From: Alphaproteobacteria bacterium
GTDB taxonomy: Bacteria > Pseudomonadota > Alphaproteobacteria > Micavibrionales > Micavibrionaceae
Length of the DNA: 64,000 bases
Direction: 5' to 3'
NCBI GenBank assembly: GCA_009995595.1
Contig: JAACPE010000002.1
Coordinates: 1-64,000, forward strand
The notes beneath the pieces are model-generated. The model ran no database searches and was not told the origin of the DNA. It saw only the letters and a program-made list of their open reading frames with translations. Made by a program: the position numbers and the translations under genes. Positions 27,139 through 36,114 of the stretch are shown in pieces. The first letter of the stretch is position 1. The number at the start of each line of letters is the position of its first letter.

Positions 27139-27951
27139 TTACATGCTTACAGGCATATTGTCGATTAATCTTGTGTCCCCTAACCATGCGGCAACGAGGG
27201 CGCGGTCTAAAACGCCTTCTGCCTTAAAACTATGACTATTGCATAATGTACAATAATCAACTTTTGTAAATCCAGCATCCAAAAGCGCTTGATGCGCTTG
27301 TTCCTCATTGATTTCATGGAAGGCAAGCTTCCTTAAAATCTTATTGAGCTGCACTGCTATAGGATAATCATCTGCAGAGAGATAAGAATTACGCGATGAC
27401 AAAGCAAGACCATGATGGTCCCGCACCGTTTCAACACCATTAATTTTAGTGGGAATATTCAAATCCCGAACCATTTGTCTTATGACCTGTAATTGCTGAA
27501 AATCTTTTTCTCCCAAGAGCGTGATTTCAGGCAAGCATTGAAGCAACATTTTACAAACAATGGTTGTTACCCCTTGAAAGAAATGCGGGCGATACTCCCC
27601 TTCCAGCGGTTTTGAAATATCACTTACGGTTACCGTGGTTTGGAAATTTTGAGGATAAATTTCGGCAATATCTGGCACATAGACTGTCCCTATTCCTAAT
27701 GATCTCAATTTTTCTAAATCATCATCAAGCGTTTTAGGATAGGCTGCTAGATCTTCATTTTCTGCAAATTGCTTTGGATTGACAAAGATATAAGGAAGGC
27801 AAATATCAGCCTGATCTAAGCCGACCCTGACTAATTCTAAATGCCCCTCATGAAGGGCGCCCATAGTTGGGACAAAAGACAAGATTTTACCATCAGGCCA
27901 TAAAGGTTCACGCCACGCCCGAAGATCAGCAACTGTTTTAATGATGTGCAT
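27139..27951 (-). CDS. panC: Pantoate--beta-alanine ligase
   Basis: PanC joins D-pantoate and beta-alanine with ATP in pantothenate (CoA) synthesis. It shows the PTMGALHEGHLELV motif containing the HIGH-like signature (here HEGH), IFVNPKQF, LLGEKDFQQL and the SSRNSYLS element. Length (270) is normal for short PanC. It follows the acyl-CoA dehydrogenase gene after 9 bases on the same strand, so supply of CoA is placed next to CoA-using enzymes. The ribosome site is weak. Confidence 0.95.
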   Translation of the reverse strand: MHIIKTVADLRAWREPLWPDGKILSFVPTMGALHEGHLELVRVGLDQADICLPYIFVNPKQFAENEDLAAYPKTLDDDLEKLRSLGIGTVYVPDIAEIYPQNFQTTVTVSDISKPLEGEYRPHFFQGVTTIVCKMLLQCLPEITLLGEKDFQQLQVIRQMVRDLNIPTKINGVETVRDHHGLALSSRNSYLSADDYPIAVQLNKILRKLAFHEINEEQAHQALLDAGFTKVDYCTLCNSHSFKAEGVLDRALVAAWLGDTRLIDNMPVSM

Positions 27952-27960
27952 TTAAAACTC

Positions 27961-29739
27961 TTAAAACTGATCTACGTCCATTTCCATGAGACTCTCAGCG
28001 CCCGCCATAACGGCTTTAAAATGCCAATCTGCCTCAGGGAGCATACGGGCAAAGAAAAAGCGCGCGGTTTTGATTTTTGCCTCATAAAATTCTGATTTAC
28101 CATGACCGCCTTCATTAATTTTTTCTTGCGCCGCTTGCGCCATTTGAACCCACATATACCCCATCGCAACAAGTGCAAATTGACGCAGATAATTAACAGA
28201 AGCCGCGCCCGCCTCAACAGGATTTTTCAGACCTTTTTGAGCGATAATCGCTGTCGATTGCTGTAATTTTGCAAAAGATTTAGCGAGCGGGAATATAAAT
28301 TCTTGAAGATCACTATTGGCTTGATGCTCTTCAATATACGCGCTTAAGGGGTGGAAGAAACGGCGCAAGTACCGTCCTATATGCGCGCCCATTTTACGGC
28401 CAACAAGGTCGAGCGCCTGAATACCGTTTGTACCCTCATAGATCATCGCAATACGGGCATCACGCGCATATTGTTCAACGCCATAATCTTTTGTATACCC
28501 TGCGCCCCCATGTGTTTGTATTGCAAGTGAGGCAACCTCAAAACCCATATCCGTTTGATAGGCCTTAAGGACAGGGGTCATCAAAGCGACAAGATCGTCC
28601 GCTGCTTGGCGTACCCCTTCATCAGGGTGTTTAATTGAAATATCAAGATTCATCCCAATCCAATAAGACATCGCGCGCGCGCCTTCACAAAATGCTTTTG
28701 ACGTTAAAAGCATACGGCGAATATCAGGGTGAACAATAATTGGATCTGCTGGCTTATCAGGCGCTTTTGCCCCATCAAGGGCGCGCATTTGCAGGCGATC
28801 TTTGGCATAAGCAAGGGCGTTTTGATATGACACTTCAGCAATACCCAGTCCTTGCATTGCAACTCCCAAACGCGCCGCGTTCATCATAGTAAACATGGCC
28901 TTTAAGCCCTTATGTGGCTCACCCACAAGCCAGCCTTTAGCCTCATCAAGATTCATAACGCAGGTTGCGTTTCCGTTAATACCCATTTTATGTTCCAAGG
29001 AGCCGCAGACAATCCCGTTACGGCTCATATCTTCTGGTAAATATTTTGGCACCACAAAAAGGGATATCCCTTTTACACCTTCTGGCGCATCAGGCAATCG
29101 GGCCAGTACAAGGTGGATAATGTTATTCGTCATGTCATGCTCACCGGCAGAAATATAAATCTTTGTGCCCGTAATTTTAAAACCATCCCCCTCTGGGATT
29201 GCCTTTGTACGCATCAAGCCTAAATCTGTTCCACAATGAGGCTCTGTTAGACACATTGTACCCGACCATTCACCTGTTAAAAGCTTAGGCAAGTAGGTCT
29301 TCTTTTGCTCATCTGTCCCATAATGATGAAGCGCTTCATACGCGCCTTGGGATAGACCCGGATACATGCCAAAAGAAAAATTGGCCGAGCAAATCATTTC
29401 CTGCATAACAGTATTTACCAACATCGGAAGACCCATACCGCCATATTCAGGATCGCCAGAAACACCTGTCCAGCCACCTTCGGTAAATTCTTTATAGGCT
29501 TCTTTAAAACCAGTCGGCGTGGTGACTACCCCGTCTTTTAACGAGCAACCTTCTGCGTCACCAACCATATTCAAAGGGAAAAGAACATTTTCGCAAAGCT
29601 TTGCGCCTTCTTCCAAAATTTGTTCAACAAGCTCTGGTGTGGCCTCTTCATACCCAGGTATTTTGGTTAATTGTTCCGCCTTTAAAACATCGTTCAAAAC
29701 GAATTTTATATTTTCCATTGGGGCGTTATATGTTGGCAT
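27961..29739 (-). CDS. Acyl-CoA dehydrogenase, long (DmdC/FadE-like) family
   Basis: This flavoenzyme of 592 residues belongs to the long acyl-CoA dehydrogenase group that includes 3-methylmercaptopropionyl-CoA dehydrogenase and many fatty acyl-CoA dehydrogenases. It has an N-terminal extra segment, the MCLTEPHCGTDLG flavin loop, TGTKIYISAGEHD, the ARDARIAMIYEGTNGIQALDL motif with catalytic Glu (YEGTNG) and a C-terminal helical extension. ATG 29739 has AGGAGA upstream. General fatty acid beta-oxidation is the likeliest role here, given fadA/fadJ-type genes in the region; DMSP breakdown is the alternative. Confidence 0.92.
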   Translation of the reverse strand: MPTYNAPMENIKFVLNDVLKAEQLTKIPGYEEATPELVEQILEEGAKLCENVLFPLNMVGDAEGCSLKDGVVTTPTGFKEAYKEFTEGGWTGVSGDPEYGGMGLPMLVNTVMQEMICSANFSFGMYPGLSQGAYEALHHYGTDEQKKTYLPKLLTGEWSGTMCLTEPHCGTDLGLMRTKAIPEGDGFKITGTKIYISAGEHDMTNNIIHLVLARLPDAPEGVKGISLFVVPKYLPEDMSRNGIVCGSLEHKMGINGNATCVMNLDEAKGWLVGEPHKGLKAMFTMMNAARLGVAMQGLGIAEVSYQNALAYAKDRLQMRALDGAKAPDKPADPIIVHPDIRRMLLTSKAFCEGARAMSYWIGMNLDISIKHPDEGVRQAADDLVALMTPVLKAYQTDMGFEVASLAIQTHGGAGYTKDYGVEQYARDARIAMIYEGTNGIQALDLVGRKMGAHIGRYLRRFFHPLSAYIEEHQANSDLQEFIFPLAKSFAKLQQSTAIIAQKGLKNPVEAGAASVNYLRQFALVAMGYMWVQMAQAAQEKINEGGHGKSEFYEAKIKTARFFFARMLPEADWHFKAVMAGAESLMEMDVDQF

Positions 29740-29834
29740 AAAAAGGGTTCTCCTAGATTTGAAATACTATAGATATTTTATCATTATTAAACGGGGTTTT
29801 CTATGGCTTAAGCATAAGCAGATATTACGAAAAC

Positions 29835-30089
29835 TTAATGCTCCTTATCTTCTTTGAGCCAAAGGGATAAATTATCGCGCACCTTATTGTCATCCATTGC
29901 TTTCACTTTATTTTTTGCCTGCATCAGGGGAGAGTTTTCTTTTTTTGCTAGGGCTGCTTTTATTTTTTCAAGAGTCTCATCACCAATCTCTTCGCGCGCA
30001 GCACTTGCATTGGCCTTGGCCTGTGCCAAAATCTGGTCTCTCGTTAAACCATTGGTTGTTTTTTGCGGCTTTTTCTTTTTCCAAAACAT
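29835..30089 (-). CDS. Small conserved-type hypothetical protein, 84 aa
   Basis: The product is a helical, highly charged 84-residue protein with a basic start (FWKKKKPQK) and an Ala/Glu/Lys-rich middle likely to form a long helix. An AGAGG ribosome site lies 6 bases before the ATG. No domain is recognised. It stands alone between the acyl-CoA dehydrogenase gene and the divergent M32 homologue. Confidence 0.6.
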   Translation of the reverse strand: MFWKKKKPQKTTNGLTRDQILAQAKANASAAREEIGDETLEKIKAALAKKENSPLMQAKNKVKAMDDNKVRDNLSLWLKEDKEH

Positions 30090-30223
30090 GAAAACCTCTT
30101 ATCTTTTCAATTATTTACTATAAGCTATGAGTGTTAAGTCAATGTTAACTGATTTACGCCATTGTATAGTATTCGACTGTGTTCGCACTGCAATTTTAAT
30201 GATTTAAATTAGGAATATTTACG

Positions 30224-31786
30224 ATGAGCGATACTGCGCCGCAAAATGCAACTACAGAGCCAGCACAAGGCTATCAGGATCTTAAGTATTACTTTGCCAA
30301 CTTGAACACGATGTTCTCCATCCGTAATACGCTTGCGATGGATATGATGACATCTATGCCTGTTGGCGGCCTTGAAAAACGTATTCATGATATTTCCTCT
30401 ATTACAAAACGAATATATGCAGAAACAACGACACCAACGGTAACAGGACTTTTGGAAAAAGTTGAATCACAAGCGCATAATAATAGTGACAATTGGAGCG
30501 CGTGGGATCTTGCCAACTTAAGAGAAATGCGCCGCATACACTCGCATCTTTCTGCACTGACACCTGATCTTTACCTGGCATCGGTTCAAATTTCAAATAA
30601 AGGACGCCGAAAACATAAAGCCGCCTTAAAAAGCGGTGATTGGAACGAAGCGCAGCAATATATTCAACAAGTGGTTGATCTGTACAAAAAAATTGGTGAC
30701 CTAAAACAAAAGAAGTTTGAAACACGTACACCCTATAAAGCGCTATTACTGGGTTATGCCGCGGATATTTCAGAAAATGAAATGGATACGCTTTATGATA
30801 ATATACTTGACCCCTTAAAAGATTTACACGTCAAAGCACTCGCAAAACAAACCGCAACAGAGCCGCCAAAACCGCTCGAAGGTGATTTTTCGCGTGGTGA
30901 TCAGATGTGGCTTAATAAAACAATTTTACAAATGATGGGCTTTGATTTTGCGCGCGGCGATATTTTGGTGACCAACCTTGCGCCGATGACAAGCGGTAGC
31001 CCACAAGATACAAGAGTTTTAGTAAGGTGTGGTGATAATGATACTTTTCTCGATTCATTAGGGGACACACTATACCAAGGCGCGCGCGGTCTTTATTTAC
31101 AAAATCTTCCCAAGGACTGGTACACGCAACCTGTCGGGCAAGATCAGGGCGCATTGATTATGAATGCCCTGAGTATTTTGTATGAAACAATGATCGGACG
31201 TACACCTCAGTTCTTTAACTTTATCTCTGTACGTGCTGAGGGCGTTTTTAGGCAATTTAAGAATAAATCTTTTGAGCCTGAGAATCTTTATCGCCTGAAA
31301 AAACACGTATCGCAAACCACGCAACGAAGCGAAGCAGGGGAAATCAGCAAGATATTCCATGATATCCTTCGATACCGTATTGAACGCGATCTTATTAACG
31401 GAACACTTGCCGTAAAAGATTTATCGGATCGTTGGAATGATGAGAGCAAATCTCTTATAGGGATGGAACCCAATGCGCTGACGGACGGTGTGTTGCAAAA
31501 CCCTGATTGGTTTACAGGGCGCTTTGGATTTATTCCAACAAATACATTATCGCATATTGTGGCCGCAGAAATGCAAAACAAACTTTTTGAGGCGACCCCT
31601 GATCTATCATCCCAAATAGAAAATGGTCAATTTGAGGCGATGGGTAATTGGATTAAAACTAATATTCATAGCAAAGGGCGCTCCATGGACGCGCTAGCCA
31701 TGGTAAAACAAGCGACTGGCTCGAAGTTAAGTGAAAGTCATCTTCTAACTCACTTAGAACGCCGTTTTTTAAGCGACCGTCGTTAA
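30224..31786 (+). CDS. Degenerate M32 (carboxypeptidase Taq) homologue, predicted non-catalytic
   Basis: The 520 residues follow the M32 carboxypeptidase plan: N-terminal Met-Pro-Gly-Gly segment (44-49), WxxAxxLRExRR (94-104), PYKALLLGY (170-178) and the C-terminal RYRIERDLINGTL and FGFIPTNTL. But the zinc motif HExGH is replaced by Y284-Q-G-A-R288, the HES glutamate ligand by N314 (MNA), the HPF motif by LAP (252-254) and the LQDxHW histidine by D428. All usual metal ligands are gone while flanking residues such as LPKDWYTQPVG are kept. I predict a folded, inactive protein used for binding or regulation. AGGA precedes the ATG. Confidence 0.88.
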   Translation: MSDTAPQNATTEPAQGYQDLKYYFANLNTMFSIRNTLAMDMMTSMPVGGLEKRIHDISSITKRIYAETTTPTVTGLLEKVESQAHNNSDNWSAWDLANLREMRRIHSHLSALTPDLYLASVQISNKGRRKHKAALKSGDWNEAQQYIQQVVDLYKKIGDLKQKKFETRTPYKALLLGYAADISENEMDTLYDNILDPLKDLHVKALAKQTATEPPKPLEGDFSRGDQMWLNKTILQMMGFDFARGDILVTNLAPMTSGSPQDTRVLVRCGDNDTFLDSLGDTLYQGARGLYLQNLPKDWYTQPVGQDQGALIMNALSILYETMIGRTPQFFNFISVRAEGVFRQFKNKSFEPENLYRLKKHVSQTTQRSEAGEISKIFHDILRYRIERDLINGTLAVKDLSDRWNDESKSLIGMEPNALTDGVLQNPDWFTGRFGFIPTNTLSHIVAAEMQNKLFEATPDLSSQIENGQFEAMGNWIKTNIHSKGRSMDALAMVKQATGSKLSESHLLTHLERRFLSDRR

Positions 31787-31897
31787 ATTACACATTCTCT
31801 TGTTTTTATCATAATAAAAGACTATATTCCCTTGTGGGTAAATCACAGGATAACTTTTAAATAATAAAAATTAATAAATAAAAACAAGGACTTAAAT

Positions 31898-32185
31898 ATG
31901 AAAAAATTTGCTTTAATCGCCTTAATGGCGGGTTTCGCTGGCACTGTCTCAGCATGCGGTACTTCTGATAACTTTGGCTTATGTAACGAATATCATACTT
32001 TTGGATGCGCACCTTATTCTGAAGAAAGAACTGTCAAAACTAATCCAAAATCGCCTGTTCCTGAAGTCACAGTAACTCCAGAACCTGCCCCAGCTCCAGA
32101 GCCAGAACCAATGGTTGAGACTGTTATTGATGATACTCCAATCATGCAAAGCGCAGAGCCTAAGTTTAAACATATTTCAAAATAA
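31898..32185 (+). CDS. Small lipoprotein, Pro/Glu-rich
   Basis: The protein is 95 residues with a signal peptide and lipobox (VSAC, Cys near residue 20). The mature part has three more cysteines (LCNEYHTFGCAP) and then a Pro-Glu-Ala-rich spacer (about 50-70) like envelope-spanning linkers. AAGGA supports the ATG at 31898. A terminator follows at 32211-32242. No family is recognised. Confidence 0.75.
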   Translation: MKKFALIALMAGFAGTVSACGTSDNFGLCNEYHTFGCAPYSEERTVKTNPKSPVPEVTVTPEPAPAPEPEPMVETVIDDTPIMQSAEPKFKHISK

Positions 32186-32210
32186 GTTTAACGTATAACA
32201 AAGAATTGAT

Positions 32211-32242
32211 AAAAAGGGCTCTAGAAATAAAGCCCTTTTTTT
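32211..32242 (+). terminator. Rho-independent terminator after the small lipoprotein gene
   Basis: AAAAAGGGCT, a 10-base loop, then AGCCCTTTTT with extra T residues. It ends the lipoprotein transcript and precedes the rhodanese gene by about 14 bases. Confidence 0.88.
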
Positions 32243-32256
32243 ATGAAAGAAAATCT

Positions 32257-32655
32257 ATGACGCAAATCGGAATTATTGATGCAGAAGCTTTTGTCACGCT
32301 CACTCAAAATAATGAGAATATAGAGATTTTAGATATCCGAAGTGATTTGGAACATGATGCGCTTCAACTGGATTATAAAACTATCCATATCCCTTTGCAT
32401 GATGTTGATGTAGCTTCGCATCCAAAATCGAAGAACGAAACCTATATTCTTTGTAAAATGGGTCCACGAGCCTTCAAGCTTGCAGAAGCTCTAGCCGAAC
32501 ACGGGCATGAAAATTTAATTGTGATTGATGGGGGCATTATGGGCTGCGCACAATCAGGCATGCCCTTGAAAAAATCAGAAAATCAGCCCACGCCAGAACA
32601 GATAATGACCGCCGTACAAGAGTCATTTCAAAAATTTATGATAAAAAACGGCTAA
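32257..32655 (+). CDS. Rhodanese-like sulfurtransferase domain protein
   Basis: A single rhodanese domain is present: LDIRSDLEHD near the N-terminus and the active-site loop with Cys66 (ILCKMGPRAF). It could carry sulfur from thiosulfate or a desulfurase. An open frame extends upstream to 32206 but runs through the preceding terminator, so ATG 32257 is preferred. The last 25 residues are a helical extension. The 3' end overlaps the convergent fadJ-type gene by 4 bases. Confidence 0.87.
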   Translation: MTQIGIIDAEAFVTLTQNNENIEILDIRSDLEHDALQLDYKTIHIPLHDVDVASHPKSKNETYILCKMGPRAFKLAEALAEHGHENLIVIDGGIMGCAQSGMPLKKSENQPTPEQIMTAVQESFQKFMIKNG

Positions 32656-35060
32656 TTACGAAGAGGTTTTCCTTTTTCTAACATATGTTCAACACGCATT
32701 TGTGTGCCCTCGTTTTTAACCAGCTTCATAAACTCTTCACGCTCTAATTTGTATATATCATCTTCATGAAGCGGCGTTGTCCAATCTGCTTTCTCTCCCC
32801 CTGTCAGCACATTTGCGACTGCCATTGAAACAGGGACATCGTAAGGCGTTGCCTTACCTGATTTACGCAAATCAGAAACAGCTAACTCAAGGGCAAGTCG
32901 TCCTGATGGGCCTGGAAGACGAATGGTATCAACAGGCTCTGGCGCTTTATAATCTTTAGCGAGCTCTAACGCTTTTTGTTTGGCGTCATACAAAAGACGA
33001 TCACGGTTCATTGTTATGCCGTCTGTCTCTTTAAGATATTTATACTCTTTGGCTTCCTGTGCCGATTTGGCGACTGTTGCCATGGCAATCAACTCAAACG
33101 CTTTTCTGACAGCGCCCATCGGTGTATTTTTGGGACTAAACCAAAGTTTCTTTTGCCCTGTAACCGCTACAGATTTGTCGTAATTATTTTGCTCTGCCGC
33201 TTGATAACGCAAGACCATTTCCTTACAACCACCCCAGCCGGGAATAAGACCAACACCGACCTCAACAAGGCCTGTATAAGTCTCGGCATGTGCCTGTACG
33301 TGATCTGAGTGTAAGAGAATTTCACACCCGCCCCCTAGAGCCATCCCAGAAGGGGCAGAAACAACTGGAAAAGGGGCATATTTAAGGGCTTTATAAACTT
33401 TTTGGCCGCCAGAAACGAGCGCTTCAATTTGCGGCCACATCGCAATATTCATAGCAAAAATCGCCAAACCTAAATTTGCGCCTGCAGAAAAATGCGATCC
33501 TTCATTATAGATAACCATGGCTTTGTAATCGCCTGAGCCATCGCCAATCAATTTAATCGCCTGATAGTAAGCATCAAAAACAGGCTCATCAAGGGCGTTC
33601 ATTTTACCTGTAAACTCAACACAAAGAACGCCATCCCCAATATTCCAAACACTCGCACTTGCCGTTTTAATCACAGGTTCATTTGATAATTTAATATCAG
33701 AGAGCAACAGAACACCCTCGCTACGCTTCACGTCATGGTATTTTCCATCTGTGCCAAAAGCCTGCAATTTACCCTCATGGGTACGATAAAAACTGCCCTC
33801 GCCGACCGCATCAAGGAGCGTAGGAACACTAATGCCTTCCTCGCGTAATTTATCAGCAAACCATTTTGGGCCAAGCTGATCTATCATTTGAAACGGGCCA
33901 TTTTTCCAATTCGTGCCAAAACGCATGGCTTCATCAACACTTGCGATGTCATCTGCTATTTGTGGTACAAGAGACGCCGCATAACATAGTGTTTGAGACA
34001 AAACTTTCCATGCATAATGCCCCCCCTGATCTTGTGCTTCAACAACGGCACGGAGGCCTTTTTTACCTGCGCTCATAGATTCAAGGTGTGGCTTATCACT
34101 TGCACGATACTGACCTTCATCAAATTTATCGGGGTTAAGATCGAGCGTTTGCTTTTCTTTACCCGCTGCTGGGTCAGGATTTAGTCGGTAAAACCCCCCT
34201 TTGCCTTTACGTCCGTTATAGCCCGCCGCGATCATTTCTTTTACAAAGCCATAATCTTTATAAATTTTACGATACTCGTCATCTTTCGGAAGACTTGATA
34301 GCATTGAGCTTGCAAGATAAGGCATTAAATCAACGCCCACCAAATCAATCAAACCGAACACGGCAGTTTTAGGCACGCCAATTGGTTTACCCATAACAGA
34401 ATCAGCAACTTCTAAAGGAACATTATCTGCTACCGCTACATTCAGCGCTGTTTGCATCCAAAACACGAGCAAGCGATTCACAATAAAGCCTGGCGTGTCC
34501 TTACAATGCACAACGCCTTTTCCCAGCTGAATATCACAAAAATCCTGAACTGTTTTAACGGCGTCTTTATTCGTTTTATCGCTTGTTACAATTTCAAGAA
34601 GGCGCATGTAGCGCGGCGGATTGAAAAAATGTGTAATCATAAAGTCCTTAACAAATGCATCGGGCTGCCCTTCGACTAATTTTGCAAGCGGAATAGTCGA
34701 TGTATTTGATGTAACGATAGAGCCTTTTTTACGGTGTTTTTGAATCTTCTCATAAGTTGCATGTTTTATTTTTAAATCTTCAAGGACGACTTCAATAATC
34801 CAATCGCAATCACTGATTTTATCCAAATCATCTTCAAGATTACCCACCTCGATCAGCTTCGCATTCTGGCTAGACATAAATGGCGCAGGGTCTGCTTTTA
34901 ACATCTTTGCGATCGCGCCCTTGGCGATGACATTACGATCTGATGCATCTTTCGGGACAATGTCCAAAAGAACCACAGGAATGCCTGCATTCGCAATTTG
35001 CGCCGCAATACCGCTCCCCATCAAACCTGCACCGATAACAGCAACTTTATTGATTGTCAT
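32652..35060 (-). CDS. Fused 3-hydroxyacyl-CoA dehydrogenase / enoyl-CoA hydratase (FadN-type order)
   Basis: The enzyme performs two steps of beta-oxidation: hydration of enoyl-CoA and NAD-dependent oxidation of 3-hydroxyacyl-CoA. The dehydrogenase half comes first, starting with VAVIGAGLMGSGIA and including HFFNPPRYMRLLEIV; the hydratase half starts near residue 470 and has GGGCEILLHSD and the following VGLIPGWGGCKE. This order is that of FadN-like proteins rather than E. coli FadB (hydratase first). The gene is the last of a four-gene operon starting with a thiolase (fadA-like), which supplies the final step. Confidence 0.95.
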   Translation of the reverse strand: MTINKVAVIGAGLMGSGIAAQIANAGIPVVLLDIVPKDASDRNVIAKGAIAKMLKADPAPFMSSQNAKLIEVGNLEDDLDKISDCDWIIEVVLEDLKIKHATYEKIQKHRKKGSIVTSNTSTIPLAKLVEGQPDAFVKDFMITHFFNPPRYMRLLEIVTSDKTNKDAVKTVQDFCDIQLGKGVVHCKDTPGFIVNRLLVFWMQTALNVAVADNVPLEVADSVMGKPIGVPKTAVFGLIDLVGVDLMPYLASSMLSSLPKDDEYRKIYKDYGFVKEMIAAGYNGRKGKGGFYRLNPDPAAGKEKQTLDLNPDKFDEGQYRASDKPHLESMSAGKKGLRAVVEAQDQGGHYAWKVLSQTLCYAASLVPQIADDIASVDEAMRFGTNWKNGPFQMIDQLGPKWFADKLREEGISVPTLLDAVGEGSFYRTHEGKLQAFGTDGKYHDVKRSEGVLLLSDIKLSNEPVIKTASASVWNIGDGVLCVEFTGKMNALDEPVFDAYYQAIKLIGDGSGDYKAMVIYNEGSHFSAGANLGLAIFAMNIAMWPQIEALVSGGQKVYKALKYAPFPVVSAPSGMALGGGCEILLHSDHVQAHAETYTGLVEVGVGLIPGWGGCKEMVLRYQAAEQNNYDKSVAVTGQKKLWFSPKNTPMGAVRKAFELIAMATVAKSAQEAKEYKYLKETDGITMNRDRLLYDAKQKALELAKDYKAPEPVDTIRLPGPSGRLALELAVSDLRKSGKATPYDVPVSMAVANVLTGGEKADWTTPLHEDDIYKLEREEFMKLVKNEGTQMRVEHMLEKGKPLRN

Positions 35061-35061
35061 T

Positions 35062-35319
35062 TTATGACTCCTGCTTTTTATAAATATGTTCTAGCCAATA
35101 TTTTTTGATAAACGGCATTGAGAGCATAGACAATAGATAGCCGCCAGTAGGCACAAATGCCCCTAAAAATGCATTACCAAGTCCCGCGCTCTGCATATAA
35201 AATGCCGCAATAATATATGTGAGCGCTGCAATAAAAAAACGGCGTGACCACGACGTTTCCCAAGCCTTATCAGCCTCAACCTTTTCATTACGCAAATGAA
35301 TAGACTCTAAATCACTCAT
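35062..35319 (-). CDS. Small membrane protein in the beta-oxidation operon
   Basis: From ATG 35319 (AAGGACG upstream) the protein has 85 residues: a charged helix, a Trp-Glu-Thr-Ser start of the membrane part and two hydrophobic helices (about 29-46 and 51-70), ending in a basic tail (KKYWLEHIYKK). A longer frame starting at 35376 would overlap the previous gene and is unnecessary. The gene sits 1 base after the upstream hypothetical and 1 base before the dehydrogenase gene, so it is co-transcribed. No function is known. Confidence 0.75.
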   Translation of the reverse strand: MSDLESIHLRNEKVEADKAWETSWSRRFFIAALTYIIAAFYMQSAGLGNAFLGAFVPTGGYLLSMLSMPFIKKYWLEHIYKKQES

Positions 35320-35320
35320 G

Positions 35321-36112
35321 CTATGCGTCCTTAAAATCAGCGCCCATCCAGAACGCGCCTTTAATAACTGACCCAACGTGAATAGGCTTATCGCCTTGTA
35401 TTTCTTTTCCTACCACAACATCGAATGTGCCGCCTAATGTTCTCACAAGAGCCCAAGTGTAAGCTCTGCCAGTTGAAGGGTTTTTCATTTTCTGAGTTTC
35501 TAAAACTGTAGCTGAAAAAAGCGCAATTGGCTCTGGCACTTCGTCTGTTTCTTCATCTGTAAACAACCCAACAGAAAAAAAACTCTCAAGCGCCATCGCA
35601 TCAACGATGTTGAAATCATCATTATCAATATCTTCTTCGGTAAACCCTTTATGAAGTTCATTATATTTTTCAGCAGACTCATAAATGTCCATTTCCTGGG
35701 CAAAAGCTGAAATAGAGAGTGTTTGCATTGAAGGAAGCTTTTTATCAAAAGAAAAATAACGCACCATATCGACAAGGCACTGCGTTTCTCCTGAATCAGG
35801 ATTGCCCTTTTCGGGGTTAAACCAACAAAAGAGAGGAGCATCAAGCGGTGTTATTTTTGATTGATCAATAATATCAACTGCGCCGATTTTGACTTCACTT
35901 TTTCCACGAAAATAAGGGTGCATACCGATAATAGAGTCCCCTTCGGCCTGAATCCATAGCTCTGGCCCAAAATCTGCACTTTCTTGCCAGCACACATAAG
36001 TACCTAGGGCTGTTTCTTGCTCAAATGATGCGGTCTCAGAATGCGATAAGCATAACGCGTTATAATCTTCTTCTGTATCAACGGAAAAACCGATTTGGTT
36101 AAAATTCGACAT
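35321..36112 (-). CDS. Hypothetical protein inside the beta-oxidation operon, 263 aa
   Basis: The gene lies 2 bases after the thiolase and is tightly coupled to the next gene. The protein is acidic and soluble with no signal peptide, with a beta-rich look (ALGTYVCWQESADFGPELWIQAE; PSTGRAYTWALVRTLGGTFDVVVG) and an acidic central helix (TEEDIDNDDF). I recognise no known domain. Its place suggests a role with CoA thioesters or their enzymes, but this is guilt by association only. Confidence 0.75.
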   Translation of the reverse strand: MSNFNQIGFSVDTEEDYNALCLSHSETASFEQETALGTYVCWQESADFGPELWIQAEGDSIIGMHPYFRGKSEVKIGAVDIIDQSKITPLDAPLFCWFNPEKGNPDSGETQCLVDMVRYFSFDKKLPSMQTLSISAFAQEMDIYESAEKYNELHKGFTEEDIDNDDFNIVDAMALESFFSVGLFTDEETDEVPEPIALFSATVLETQKMKNPSTGRAYTWALVRTLGGTFDVVVGKEIQGDKPIHVGSVIKGAFWMGADFKDA

Positions 36113-36114
36113 GC

